This document shows, piece by piece, positions 15,503 through 26,000 of a stretch of 30,142 nucleotides of DNA (positions are counted from its first letter, which is position 1; every line of letters begins with the position of its first letter). The translations under genes and the position numbers were made by a program. Origin of the DNA: a virus; the IMG/VR virus record IMGVR_UViG_3300030117_005343, positions 1 through 30,142 of that record. One strand, written 5' to 3'. The notes below the pieces were generated by a model. The model was given only the letters and a program-made list of their open reading frames with translations, searched no databases and was not told the origin of the DNA.

Positions 15503-18339
15503 GTGTAGATACAAGCGCGGTGATGAAAAAGATTCTCGCAACCGCAAGCGCGAGACGATCATCTAGAAAAACCGAGTCGGATTCCGGTGAGAGCATCGAT
15601 TGGCTTAGTAGGTGGTTGGATTCTATTGAGTTAGAAGCGGATATTTTGGGGAGCATTGCGACTCATGAACTCAAGTCGTACAAGGCTGCGATCGAGTTCC
15701 ACACCAACGTGGCCGGTCTCCAGTTCAAGTATGAACAACTTGAGACTTCGACGAACGTCGACAGGGCGAAGATCTATGCGGACATTCTAAAAGCGCAAAT
15801 AGCAGCGCAAAAAACGTACTATTCGAAGACCCGCGTTGCAGACACTAATATCACAGGAGGTTTTTTGAACGCCGTCGGGGACAGTGCGGACCCGGTAGAT
15901 TTGTTGACGAGTGCAGCAGATGCGCTGTCTACCGGGATGGCCATCAATAAACTCAGTGGTAAACCGAACATTTCTCCCACTGATCCTGCGTTTACCGCAA
16001 CAATGCGGGCACTTCTGGAGGGTGCGAATAGGCACAACGGCAAAAAAATTGTTGTGTTTGGTCGAGATGGACTCGTCGATATAAGAGCGACACAAGCAAA
16101 TATTAACGCTCGAAAAATGGCGGGTCCCGAAATTATAAACTTCGTCAACTCGATGAAGGCGTACAACGCAAAACGACTGCAAGAGATTGGAATTGACGAA
16201 GGCTACGAGGAGGCGATTACACTTGCCGATAATCGATATCAGGCTGCTGTAGCTAAGCTCCGAAAGGATCCAAATGACGCTGAGGCTTTGAATGATCTTG
16301 AGGCCATCAATGAGCAGATTGAATCGGGCAGGATCCAATTTTTGGCTGATGCAAATCTCGTTAGTAAAGAAGAAGCCCAGAAAGAACTTGAGATCATCGA
16401 TCTTAGAATGGATGCGGCAGAAGAGGCTCGCACCGCAGCGCTGTACGCAAAGAGTAAACTTGGTGGCGATGATCAGGATGAAGTCCGCGAAGGTTTAGCG
16501 AAGGGTGTGAGCAACTCTGCGTTTCGGGCGTGGGCGGCAGATCATGGTTTCGATCGACTTGGTTCTGTTGATTTCGACAAGAATGGTAAGGTAGATGTCG
16601 ACACGTACAAAGAGGGTGGAGACGATGTTGCTGCTCTGTTGGCGTGGCAGAAACAATCTCTACGACAACCGGGCAACTATGGATTCCGTGCCGTCAACTC
16701 TGGTGAGATCTGGCGTGTCGAACTCAAGGACGGTACCGAGGTAACAGGGCACCGCTTGCGTCGTCATGCGGCAGACCCTAACGGGGCGATTCGCATTGTT
16801 ACGGCCGAGGGTGCTCGACTGATTACTCCTGCAGAGGCATCACAGGCACAGATTCTTCAAAGACAAAAAACTGGGTTGAGCCGTATCGATCGACGTGCTC
16901 GACGAATGTTCAAGAAGAATAAATTTAAGTACGAAAAGCTGGGGGCTACTGCTCGATTCCGTGCGGGTGAAATAGCGAAAGCCGACTTAGCCCAGACCGA
17001 AAATCTTGAGTACATCGTCGATCCTGAAACGGGTCAAGGTATTACGAAGCGGGAGTTTGAGACTGCAAAGCAGAACGCTCGCACCAGTGCTTCTTTTATT
17101 TTTGAATCCGACGGGATGATGTACATCGTCGATCCTGCGACGGCGAAAGTTTACTCCGCAGATTTTGCTGGAAACAAGTTTACGGAACTCACAGATGAGC
17201 AAAGGGACGCGATACGGGACAAGATTCCTGTCGACGGTCAACGCGAGTATTTCGGTGTAGGCAAGGATGGCAAGCCTGTAAAGCTTTTCCGTACGGCCGA
17301 TATCGAGGCCCTTGTCAAAGGAGAGTTGGAGATAGACGGTGACTTTACGGGCTTCGACTCTGATGAGTTCAATGCGTTGTTGGAGCAAGACACGACGTTG
17401 GCCGGGCTCGGTTTTGAGATGTCTCCTGATGTTCCCCCTACCCCTGTTTCTGGTACGACATCGAGATTGGCTGGTTTCGACATTGTTGAGCAGGAAGACA
17501 CTCGACGTATATCGGATGAAGATGAAGTAAAAGCAAACGATGCTCTAGACTCATATTTGGTTTTGCGACCGGTAGGCGAGCCTCCAAATATTGATGATGG
17601 TCAGGACGACAACGTGAGTGGTCCCCGAGCGGTGGGCGGCGATGTAACTGCTGAAATGATTAAGTCGTTGCTCGATCCCAATAGAACACCGGAAGAAAAA
17701 GCTAAGTTGTCCGGGATTTACAACGAGCGTTTTCCGGAGCTTTACAGGCAGGCCTACTTCGGGCTGGAATTTGATAAACTTGATTTCGATCCGACGGATC
17801 CCACGTTTGTGCCGCCCCCGCCAAAGGAGGATCGAGGGCCTTCTTCTGAAGAAACAGAAGTTGCTCCAACAGATGCTGCTCCGGATGCTGCTCCGGATGC
17901 GACACCTCCAGCGGTCGATACTTCTGCTCCCGGAGTCGGAAAGAAAACACCGAAGTCTTTGAAGTCAGTATCTATGATTGACGTTGGCGCACTGCCAACA
18001 ATGGACACAAGCACTGGCGGTAAGTCAAAGATTGTTCGATCAACTCAACCACCTACACCGGATATTGATGCTGGGTCAATGTCTATGTTCAATGGTATGA
18101 ACCTGCAGGGGGTTTTTGGGGCGGGCAAACAAGAGGACAAAACGTCAACTGATGAGAAAGCAGCGCAACCAGATGACAAACCTGATAGCATTGATTCTCC
18201 ATCCGTACCCGGAACAGGAGGAATTTTCGGTGGCCTCAGAGATCGTCGTGAGAAGCGAAAGAATAAACGTAAAAAAGAAAAACGTGAAGAAGAAAAAACT
18301 AAAGTAGATACGACTTCTGATGATGAGGATGTAGAATGA
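15499..18339 (+). CDS. Large internal virion / ejection protein (gp15-position)
   Basis: This 946-aa protein starts at an ATG overlapping the previous stop by four bases, so translation is coupled. The N-terminal 300 residues are helical (HELKSYKAAIEFHTNVAGLQ; long stretches with EAL, DAEALNDLEAI). Residues 358-369 (DFDKNGKVDVDT) match an EF-hand-type calcium loop except for a Thr at position 12. A duplicated motif EYIVDPETG / MYIVDPATAK follows (about 505-550). The C-terminal 200 residues are disordered: Pro/Thr/Ala-rich with a 12-bp DNA tandem repeat giving DAAPDAAPDA (about 792-801), then a Lys/Arg/Glu tail (REKRKNKRKKEKREEEK). Its position fits T7 gp15, an inner-core protein ejected with DNA. 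No enzyme domain is recognised. Confidence 0.58.
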   Translation: MSVDTSAVMKKILATASARRSSRKTESDSGESIDWLSRWLDSIELEADILGSIATHELKSYKAAIEFHTNVAGLQFKYEQLETSTNVDRAKIYADILKAQIAAQKTYYSKTRVADTNITGGFLNAVGDSADPVDLLTSAADALSTGMAINKLSGKPNISPTDPAFTATMRALLEGANRHNGKKIVVFGRDGLVDIRATQANINARKMAGPEIINFVNSMKAYNAKRLQEIGIDEGYEEAITLADNRYQAAVAKLRKDPNDAEALNDLEAINEQIESGRIQFLADANLVSKEEAQKELEIIDLRMDAAEEARTAALYAKSKLGGDDQDEVREGLAKGVSNSAFRAWAADHGFDRLGSVDFDKNGKVDVDTYKEGGDDVAALLAWQKQSLRQPGNYGFRAVNSGEIWRVELKDGTEVTGHRLRRHAADPNGAIRIVTAEGARLITPAEASQAQILQRQKTGLSRIDRRARRMFKKNKFKYEKLGATARFRAGEIAKADLAQTENLEYIVDPETGQGITKREFETAKQNARTSASFIFESDGMMYIVDPATAKVYSADFAGNKFTELTDEQRDAIRDKIPVDGQREYFGVGKDGKPVKLFRTADIEALVKGELEIDGDFTGFDSDEFNALLEQDTTLAGLGFEMSPDVPPTPVSGTTSRLAGFDIVEQEDTRRISDEDEVKANDALDSYLVLRPVGEPPNIDDGQDDNVSGPRAVGGDVTAEMIKSLLDPNRTPEEKAKLSGIYNERFPELYRQAYFGLEFDKLDFDPTDPTFVPPPPKEDRGPSSEETEVAPTDAAPDAAPDATPPAVDTSAPGVGKKTPKSLKSVSMIDVGALPTMDTSTGGKSKIVRSTQPPTPDIDAGSMSMFNGMNLQGVFGAGKQEDKTSTDEKAAQPDDKPDSIDSPSVPGTGGIFGGLRDRREKRKNKRKKEKREEEKTKVDTTSDDEDVE
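17011..17137 (+). repeat. Direct 16-bp repeat pair within the 946-aa gene
   Basis: TACATCGTCGATCCTG occurs at 17011-17026 and 17122-17137, in frame, encoding YIVDP twice. The flanks differ in DNA and protein, so this is a short internal motif duplication rather than a recent large one. Confidence 0.7.
17872..17895 (+). repeat. 12-bp tandem repeat, two perfect copies
   Basis: GATGCTGCTCCG is repeated twice head-to-tail and followed by a partial third copy (GATGC). It encodes DAAPDAAPDA in the disordered C-terminal part of the 946-aa protein. In-frame copy changes would alter linker length without a frameshift. Confidence 0.8.
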
Positions 18340-18602
18340 TGACTGAAGAAAAAAAGGTATCGTCGATTGAGATAAAACCGAGTGCTGAAAACATTAAGGT
18401 TGAAGGCTCGCCCGTGTCTGAAAAGGCTCGAAGGGATGCAAGACGAGCCCAACGACTGAAAAAATTGATGCCGGTAGTAAAGGCTATGAGAGGTAAATCG
18501 TCTGAATCAACGAAGACCGCTTCTTCTTCGGACGATAATCAGCAGTTTTCTGATATGCAGATTGCTATGCAAAATGTCGCGAATGCGTTTAAGCCGAGGT
18601 AG
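18336..18602 (+). CDS. Small basic protein in the ejection cassette
   Basis: This 88-aa protein overlaps the end of the 946-aa gene (ATGATGA at the junction); translation may begin at either of two adjacent ATGs. It starts MMTEEKKVSSIEIKPSAENI, has a basic helix KARRDARRAQRLKKLMPVVK (about residues 30-49), then a Ser/Thr-rich linker, and a C-terminal amphipathic helix FSDMQIAMQNVANAF. The design suggests a small protein binding DNA or RNA, or bridging core proteins. I do not recognise a family. The overlap on one side and a 3-bp gap on the other make it a real part of the operon. Confidence 0.68.
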   Translation: MMTEEKKVSSIEIKPSAENIKVEGSPVSEKARRDARRAQRLKKLMPVVKAMRGKSSESTKTASSSDDNQQFSDMQIAMQNVANAFKPR

Positions 18603-18605
18603 TCA

Positions 18606-20000
18606 ATGCGAGTTTTTGGGCAGACGCCGAAACCTAAGGTTGTCAATAAACCGCCGCAGCCTGAGGTTGTTCCAGCACCTAAATCACCGGAGTCAAAGAC
18701 CAAAGGCGCTAAGCCGAAGGTACAACCAACCATGGATGCGGATGCGGGTACGCCTGCTTCGGTAACTATCGAGCCGATTATTGGAATAGATGACGCGGTT
18801 AAAGCTGCGGAGTCGGTCTCCTACGAAGACAAACTAAAGGTTATCGACAGCAAAATCGACAGACTGAGGGAGGTTGTGCGGTCTCAGGATGCTCAGCGAG
18901 AACGTTTTGGTTCACCGATTCTTTCAGCCACCATTGCTGAGCGAGAAGCACAATCTTTAGATAAAGATCTTTTAGAATCACAAAGGCGGGACAATAAAGA
19001 CAAACTTCGGGATCTTCTCAAAGAAAGGTCAGATTTGGTTCGCGCAAACGTTCCCGGAGCCTTGGCGGCTGGTATGGCCCCAATCACACCAATCCTGCCC
19101 GACACGAGTCCGGATATGTTAGCCGGTCCCGTTTACAATCGTAGTCCTCAGCGCCAAGAGGAAAGGCTTCGAGAGGTAGAAAGTAATATATTCACGGCGG
19201 AGCAAATGTATTCCAAGCCGTCGATGGAATGGTCGACTATAGGGCCGAGAAGAAGACAAACAGTAATTACACCAAGAAGTTTTGACAAAGATGGTAAACT
19301 CAGAATTGGTGACCCGCAGAGATACGCAGTAAGTCGTTTACGAGAAGGATTCCTTTACGACTTTGGACTGCGCGGTAAACGAGGTGAAATCGATTTACTG
19401 CCGGATATTATTGATCCTATGGCGGCAGGAGTCTACACACTTCTAGATCGAATTCTAACACCTACGCTGGATACTATTACTTTCGGGCCTGTGAGAGGTT
19501 TGTTTGGGGAGCCGTCGTTTAGTGGCCAGATGTATCCCTCGACCGTGATGAATCCGGCTCGATACATTGACCCCAATACGGGAGAAAAAACTTTTTTTGC
19601 GCAAGGCAGGCCGCCCTCACTGACAGAACAACAAAATCGACAAGGTGGAATTATTCGTGCTCCTCGTACGCCAAGAAAAACTCGAACCGGCAAAACGTTG
19701 ACGCCTGAGTTAATGCTTCAAAATGCTCGGAAGGCTTTGGAGCTAAGGACTAATATGATTATCTCCGCTGAAGGCGCGATAGCAGAATTAAGAGAAAAGC
19801 TACGAAATCGTGAGGTTGCTACATCGGATCAGCCAAACGCTTATGCTTCGATTTCGGCGTTCGAGGATACCATCGAACAGTTATCAGCAGAAAGCGATCA
19901 ATTGCGACGTATCATAGGTGTTAGTATCCCACGGTCTGAGGCGGCGGAAGAAATCGCTCCAATGTATGCAGGATCTGGAATCGTACCAACAGAAGACTAA
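18606..20000 (+). CDS. Unknown virion-cassette protein, 464 aa
   Basis: This protein begins at an ATG with GAGG seven bases upstream, three bases after the previous stop. The first 60 residues are Pro/Lys-rich and disordered. Residues about 70-150 are a charged coiled coil (EDKLKVIDSKIDRLREVVRS, ESQRRDNKDKLRDLLKERSD). A middle globular part contains YAVSRLREGFLYDFGLRGKR and GVYTLLDRILTPTLDTITFG. The last 90 residues are again helical (NARKALELRTNMIISAEGAI, IEQLSAESDQLRRIIG). The family is unknown to me. Its place directly before the giant protein suggests an inner-core or ejection partner. A phrase FDKDGKLRIGD resembles a calcium loop but lacks the first Asp. Confidence 0.6.
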   Translation: MRVFGQTPKPKVVNKPPQPEVVPAPKSPESKTKGAKPKVQPTMDADAGTPASVTIEPIIGIDDAVKAAESVSYEDKLKVIDSKIDRLREVVRSQDAQRERFGSPILSATIAEREAQSLDKDLLESQRRDNKDKLRDLLKERSDLVRANVPGALAAGMAPITPILPDTSPDMLAGPVYNRSPQRQEERLREVESNIFTAEQMYSKPSMEWSTIGPRRRQTVITPRSFDKDGKLRIGDPQRYAVSRLREGFLYDFGLRGKRGEIDLLPDIIDPMAAGVYTLLDRILTPTLDTITFGPVRGLFGEPSFSGQMYPSTVMNPARYIDPNTGEKTFFAQGRPPSLTEQQNRQGGIIRAPRTPRKTRTGKTLTPELMLQNARKALELRTNMIISAEGAIAELREKLRNREVATSDQPNAYASISAFEDTIEQLSAESDQLRRIIGVSIPRSEAAEEIAPMYAGSGIVPTED

Positions 20001-20012
20001 TCGGAGACACTG

Positions 20013-23000
20013 GTGGCAGAAACTCAAAAGCAGATGGAGGATCGTTTAGCTCGACTGAAAGCCAGCGACCCCGGCGACATGACGATTGATCTGGATGACG
20101 TTCCTACGGGGGACAAGAAGCCTGCAAAGAAAGGCACTGGTGTTGACGAAAAGCCACCAACCGAAGATGAGAAATTAGGTAAGTTTGAAAAATTTCCTGA
20201 GTTCGAGGAGATGGACATTGATCTCCTCACGAAAGACCTTCAATTGAAACGGCTAGGTATTCGGATTGCGCGTGAGGCAGAATCGACAAAGCGAATAAAT
20301 CCAAAGCTTGCGGCAGAAAAGAAAGAAAAAAACGAACCTATTCTCGCGTCGGACGAAATCCTCAAAGCGCATGCAGAGCTTGCGGGATTTACTGTCGAAG
20401 ATTTTAAAAAGGCTGCCGAGTTTCAGGAAGCACCAATCCAAAACTTTTTCCAAGATATTGGAGATGAGGGTCGACCTGTCCAAGAAGTATTTGATGCCTA
20501 CAAAACGCAAGAAAGTCTGTGGTCAAAAACACAGCAACAACGAAAAGTGTTGGCTAGAGGTGAAAAGGTTCGAATCAAAGGTATCGAACGAGTGGTGACG
20601 GGTGAAAAGAAATTGTCCCCGGAAAAAAGAAAGGAGACACTTCAAGTCCTCTTAGCGGCGAAAGACCCCAGATTGAAGAGCAGAATTTTTACGGGTGACG
20701 CCGACAGCGGCGAGGCTGAAAATGCAATCGCCAAGCCGGGTCAGGCTGGGTACGACCGTCTCATGATGCAGGCTAACAAGCTCATCGATACAGAAATCGC
20801 GGACGACAAGGAGCAGGCAGAAATTTATCAGAGTCACATTGCGGCTCTGGGGCCACCAACGACTGGCGCGATGATTCGTAACACTCTTGGTGAGCGAAAG
20901 TTTCAAGAGATGGTAAATCAGATCTCCACTCATAAGCTCAACAAAATGGCTAAACGCCAAGGTGTTCAGAGAGGGACAGAAGCATATGAGCAATTGAGAG
21001 CTAAATCGAATCGTGACGCCCTGTACGAGGCGGCACTTCTCAGGACCGTGAATAAATACTATCTCCCCGGATTCGTGCAGTACGATCAGATTGACCCCGG
21101 AAACGTGCGTGGTGCGGAAGACACCAAGGATAAGTGGTGGATCACGCAAGCCATGAAAAACGCTGCGGATGTACGCATTGAGGTCGTCGGATTGGACCCT
21201 AAGGGTATTCCTGTTTATCGACTCACATCTCCTACATGGCATATCTTTGAGATGGCGGATTCGGTTCAGGCAGGTATTGCAGGTGCCATTGAGAGATTGT
21301 CCGACGATGAGAGAGATGAGAGCATCTTGACTGCGATTCGAGAAGGATCCCTTGATGGTATTCGTAATAGACGAGACTTCTTGAAGGCTGCGTTGTCGAG
21401 TGAGGCTGCTGAGAACGGTGGTCTGGCTTCGTTTGCTATGGGGTCTGCAGGGCTTGTTGCTGCCATCCTCACTCCTGATCTCTTTATGGGTGCTGCCGCA
21501 GTCGCACGAACAACTAAAAGGGTTGCACAAATTGCGTCGGAAACTGCCGGGTTCCGTCGAGCCGCACCGGTTTTGGTCGAATCTTTGGGAGATGGAGCGA
21601 CAAACTACGCCAAAACCGAAGATGTGCTGGAGGCAGCAGAGGCTGCTGTCGCTAGAGGCGATTATGACGCGGCACTATTAATACTCGAAGAAGCTAAAAC
21701 GCTTGCCAAAAAGGGTGACGAGGCTTTGTCCAAAGCCCGTGGTGAGAACGTTGAGATTGCACGAGAAGTAGATCGATTGGATGTCGACATCGCTGCTCGC
21801 ATGGGCAAAAGGGTACCGGAAAGCACCTTCGCAGAGGGTAAGAGGGTCGCATCGAAGATACCCGGATCATTTGGAGAAACTGCCCAGAATGTTCATATGG
21901 GCGCTCGACGGGTAATGTTGAGGGGTGAGTCACTTGATCAGTTCACGGGATTTCCTGAGCTTCTGAGCTTTGAGAAGATGATCGATTCATTGAAAGAAAG
22001 TGTCGATATTCTTAAGTCAGGAGATCTCAAAGACGCCTTTAATGTCAAATTAAGAGAGATGGTTGCAAACCCATTTCGTAATGCCGTCGATGAACTTTTG
22101 ACCCAAACAGGTGTAGGTGTTGCAGATGTCAATCGCAGTGTTGCCCTAAGACAGCAATCTTTGGATTTGATGACATTCCTCAACAGCACAAAGAGTACTA
22201 GAATTTTACGAGATGACCCTCAGTTGTATCGATCAGAGGTCATTCGTATAGCGAAGAAAATTGATTTCGACGATGCAGATAAAGAAAAGGCCTTTTTTAC
22301 GGCACTTGAAAAACGATTCCCAGACCTTTTAGACGAAGCTAATAATATTGGTAAAACACTGTCTAAAGTTTCCATCGCAGAGGCTCGTCAGGCCACATCG
22401 AGAGGGATTGCTGCAATTAGGGGGAATCTTGAGTCTCGAGCAGCCTCATCGGCGTTTATTCGCGAACGTGTGGCCGAACAGGCCAAGGTGGCGGCTGAAC
22501 CTCTTTTGATAAAGCTAACGGATCGATATGCCGAAGTTGGCCGAGATCGCCTTTCGCCTCAAGCTCTTCAGATTCAGGACGCTATTTTGGACATCTATCC
22601 AAATATAGAGCCCGCAGAAATACGAAAGTTTACTCGTATGATGGATCAAGAGGCGAAGAAGTTTGCAGACTCTAAAAAAGGTAGAACTGTCGCAGACTTC
22701 TACGCGGAGAGATTTGGTGGTATCAAGAAGGGGTTGGACGACGTTGCCGATGAAGTAAAGCCGAAGGACGTTAAACCGGAGACACAGAAGGATCCCACGA
22801 TTGATGAGGTTACTCCAAAGGATGTTGCTCCGGAACCACAACCAGCACCACCAGCACGAGATCTTTTGGATGATGTTGAGGCCGGAAATATTTCTAAGTT
22901 GCCGAAGGGGCTTCAGGATGCTCTACGTGGAATTGCTAACGACGCGAAGAAAAAAGGTGGGTTTTCAGGACCAATTCAGGGTGTAAAACCTCAGCAGGTT

Positions 23001-26000
23001 TTGCCTGAGGTTGAAGACGCGTTTGCCGATTTGATGAATGCTGATCGACGAACCCAAGAAATAAGACCAGCGATACACGTATTAGAATCATCCTCGCCGG
23101 GTTTGAGTGCTCGTACTTTATATAATCACGTCTCTAAGATGACACGCATGGACGAAGTGTGTGAGTTTTTAGCCCGTCATGCCGAGCTTGACTCCACAAG
23201 ACTGTTGGCTCAAAAAATACTGCCGAACCTACGTCGTGATCCGGGACAGTTTCGTGTCATCAGCGGTAAAGTCGATGACGTCGACCTTAGTGTGCGAGAC
23301 GCTCATGGATTGTATTTTCCTAATTCCCATAGAATATTTATACGCGGCGCACAAAAACCGACAAGATTGGGCGATGAAATTCCGATCGAGACGGGTCTGA
23401 CCGAAGAAACTCTTATTCATGAGTTGCTTCATGCCGCGACGGCAGTGTTCATCCAAAAAAACCCGAACGCTAAAGTTGTTCGAGATTTAGATCAACTTAT
23501 TTCCGAAGTTCGAACTGGTTTGAGTGATTTGATCAAACAGATGATTGATGCGGGGCGAGTCAATCAACTCGGTTCGGTTCGCTTCTACGCACGTAATTTT
23601 GATACGTATATTGGTTCCGCCGACGAGTTTTTAGTTCGGGCAATGACCGATCCAAAGTTCCAACGACTTTTGAAGCTAATTAAAGTAACGCCTAGATTAA
23701 GTATCTGGAATAAGTTTACGCGCGCTGTGGCATCTATTTTTGGTATTCGCAAAGAAGATGAAACAACCGCTCTGTCACAGGCGTTGATTGCCAGTGAAAG
23801 ACTTATACAGAAGTCAGTAAAATTCGATCAACGACCTGCGTCAGATGCTGAACCCATCGTTAAGGTTCTTCGCCCTACACAAGGCACGCCCGGAGTCGAT
23901 GTAGCTGAAACAGCGTTTCCTGACGGGGCTATGGGCGATGTTTTTATCACATCGCCGAAGCTACGAAACCGTCCAGAGAATGGGATCACTCTGCAAAGGG
24001 ACAATCTTAGCGACTTTCTTTCTCTTTCGGGTATCCGAATTCCTCGACCAGATTCGAAGCAAGTTGTTCGTGTTTCAAACAGCTTCATTGACGTTTCTTT
24101 GAGGGGTAGAGGATTCGGCACAGACCTTTATCTAAGGGCATTGAAGTACGCACAAAATGAAGGAGTTGCTTTTGCGAGTGACGTCAGCCCAACGGGCGAA
24201 GCTCTTCGGGTTTATGAAAAATTGCGTTCGATGGGAGTTGAGTTCCGTCGATTACCTGTTCGTCTTGCCGACGGTAGTTTAGGGGAGGCCTCGTACATAG
24301 ACGCTGCGTCTCTGGCTAAAATTGATCTTGATGATCTGGCGGTAACTCATGGTTTGAGAAATCGAACAAATATGTTTGGTCCATATGATAGTTTCGACAA
24401 GATTCCATCGAAGGTCCTCTACTCAAAACTATCCGACACATCGGATCCTTTGGTTGTTGAATTTCTGGAAAACGGGCAAGCAATCATTCGCGCTATTGGT
24501 GAGACCGCCAGTGTTGATGACTTTATTCGTGTTCTTGGTCGAATCTCACGCAGAGATCTTGATGAAAAGGGCATGAATATTGTTACGGATTGGCTCAAAA
24601 CTAGGGGTATTAATGTCGGTTTTCAGGGTGCAAAGTTTACATCTGCCAACCCTGCTGACATTGAAAGGGCTGAGTCTGAGTTCGCGTCGGCCTTTGCTGC
24701 CTACGTTGACTCTGGTAGGGCAACAAAACCCGAACTTGTAAAGCCTTTCAACGCAGTTCGTGAGTGGGTTTCAGGTAAATATACTGCTCTTAGGAGTGCT
24801 GAAGCCGATGGAGCGCCGTTAGAAATCGACGATCGACTGACACTTCAACTCGACAAGATGATGCGGGTTCCTTCGAAGCGTGTCGGCATGCCAAACATTA
24901 TAGGCATGCTCAAAGACGCACTCATCAAACCAGACTTGGGTGGGACGTCGGTTGATGTTTTGGAGGAAATTGCTCGAGAAAGTTTCCGATTGGGTACACC
25001 AATTAAGAAGAAAGACCTTCAGGAGCAGTTCACCAAGGCTCTGAAAGCGTACAACGCGGGCCGCAAGGAAGAGGCCGTTATAAGGTTGCCGGGACCCGTA
25101 TCTATACGTGGATGGAATGCGAGTTCAAGTACTGGAGCTAAAGAGTTCACTCTCGATGAGCTAGCTGACATACAACAAAGTTTGGAAACTGCAAAGCGTA
25201 TGGAGCTTCAGGAGTCCAGAAAGCTCGGTATGCCAACGGCTGAACGAGCTATTAAAGAAAGAAATCCATCAGAGTTGGTCGATCAGTGGGTGACACAAAA
25301 CCCGGTACGGGGCGCGTTCCGGTTCATGTATTTGGGTGGTGACGCGTTCGCAGATATGAGGCTGCTGCCTCCAGTCGTCCGTGATGCAATCATGGCCGGT
25401 ACACGGGCAGTGCAGCAAGCCATCGGTGATGCGATCACTTTGGTTGCAGAAAAAGACATTGCTAAACTGACCCAACTTTTGACCGGCGATCCAAACGTTC
25501 AGTTTACAAAAGGTGGTCGATCAGCAATTAGTGCTGGTCACGATCACATGGCGTCTGTTTCACACAACTTAGGGCGGTACTTCTCATCGGTGAATCAAAC
25601 AAACTTGGGCATTGTGCGGAACTTTGTTCAGAGAGTAAGAGTGTTGGACTCCACGGCGAAGGCGGCGGCAGAACTAAGTGCGGAAGAATTGGGCAAGGTA
25701 TCCGAGATCGTCAATGATCTTATATCTGGAGATAAGGCTTCACGTTTTGTCACCGAGGTTTTTAAGGCGGCTGGATTTACGGGTAGTCGCATCGAGCCAA
25801 AGTTCTTCACGGAACCAGCTACGGGCCTCGATCCCGGCGGTCTGCTTGAAATATTGATGTATTACGGCAACGTATCCGGTCGTGTTGATCCTGCGATGAA
25901 AACTCAAGATGGTCGGCAAGTGTTTGCTTTTTTCAACGAATCTATGAAGAACCGTGGTGCTCAGCGTGTGACATCGAAGAACATGTTTACAGGTCTTTAC

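Noticed and set aside
19279-19320. Second EF-hand-like loop (FDKDGKLRIGD) in the 464-aa protein
   Set aside because: The first position is Ser and position 9 is Arg, so a calcium site is not supported.
20652-21530. 292-aa open frame on the minus strand inside the giant gene
   Set aside because: It is antisense to a certain gene, has a composition rich in Ser/Arg/Cys typical of a shadow frame, and shows no recognisable motif.
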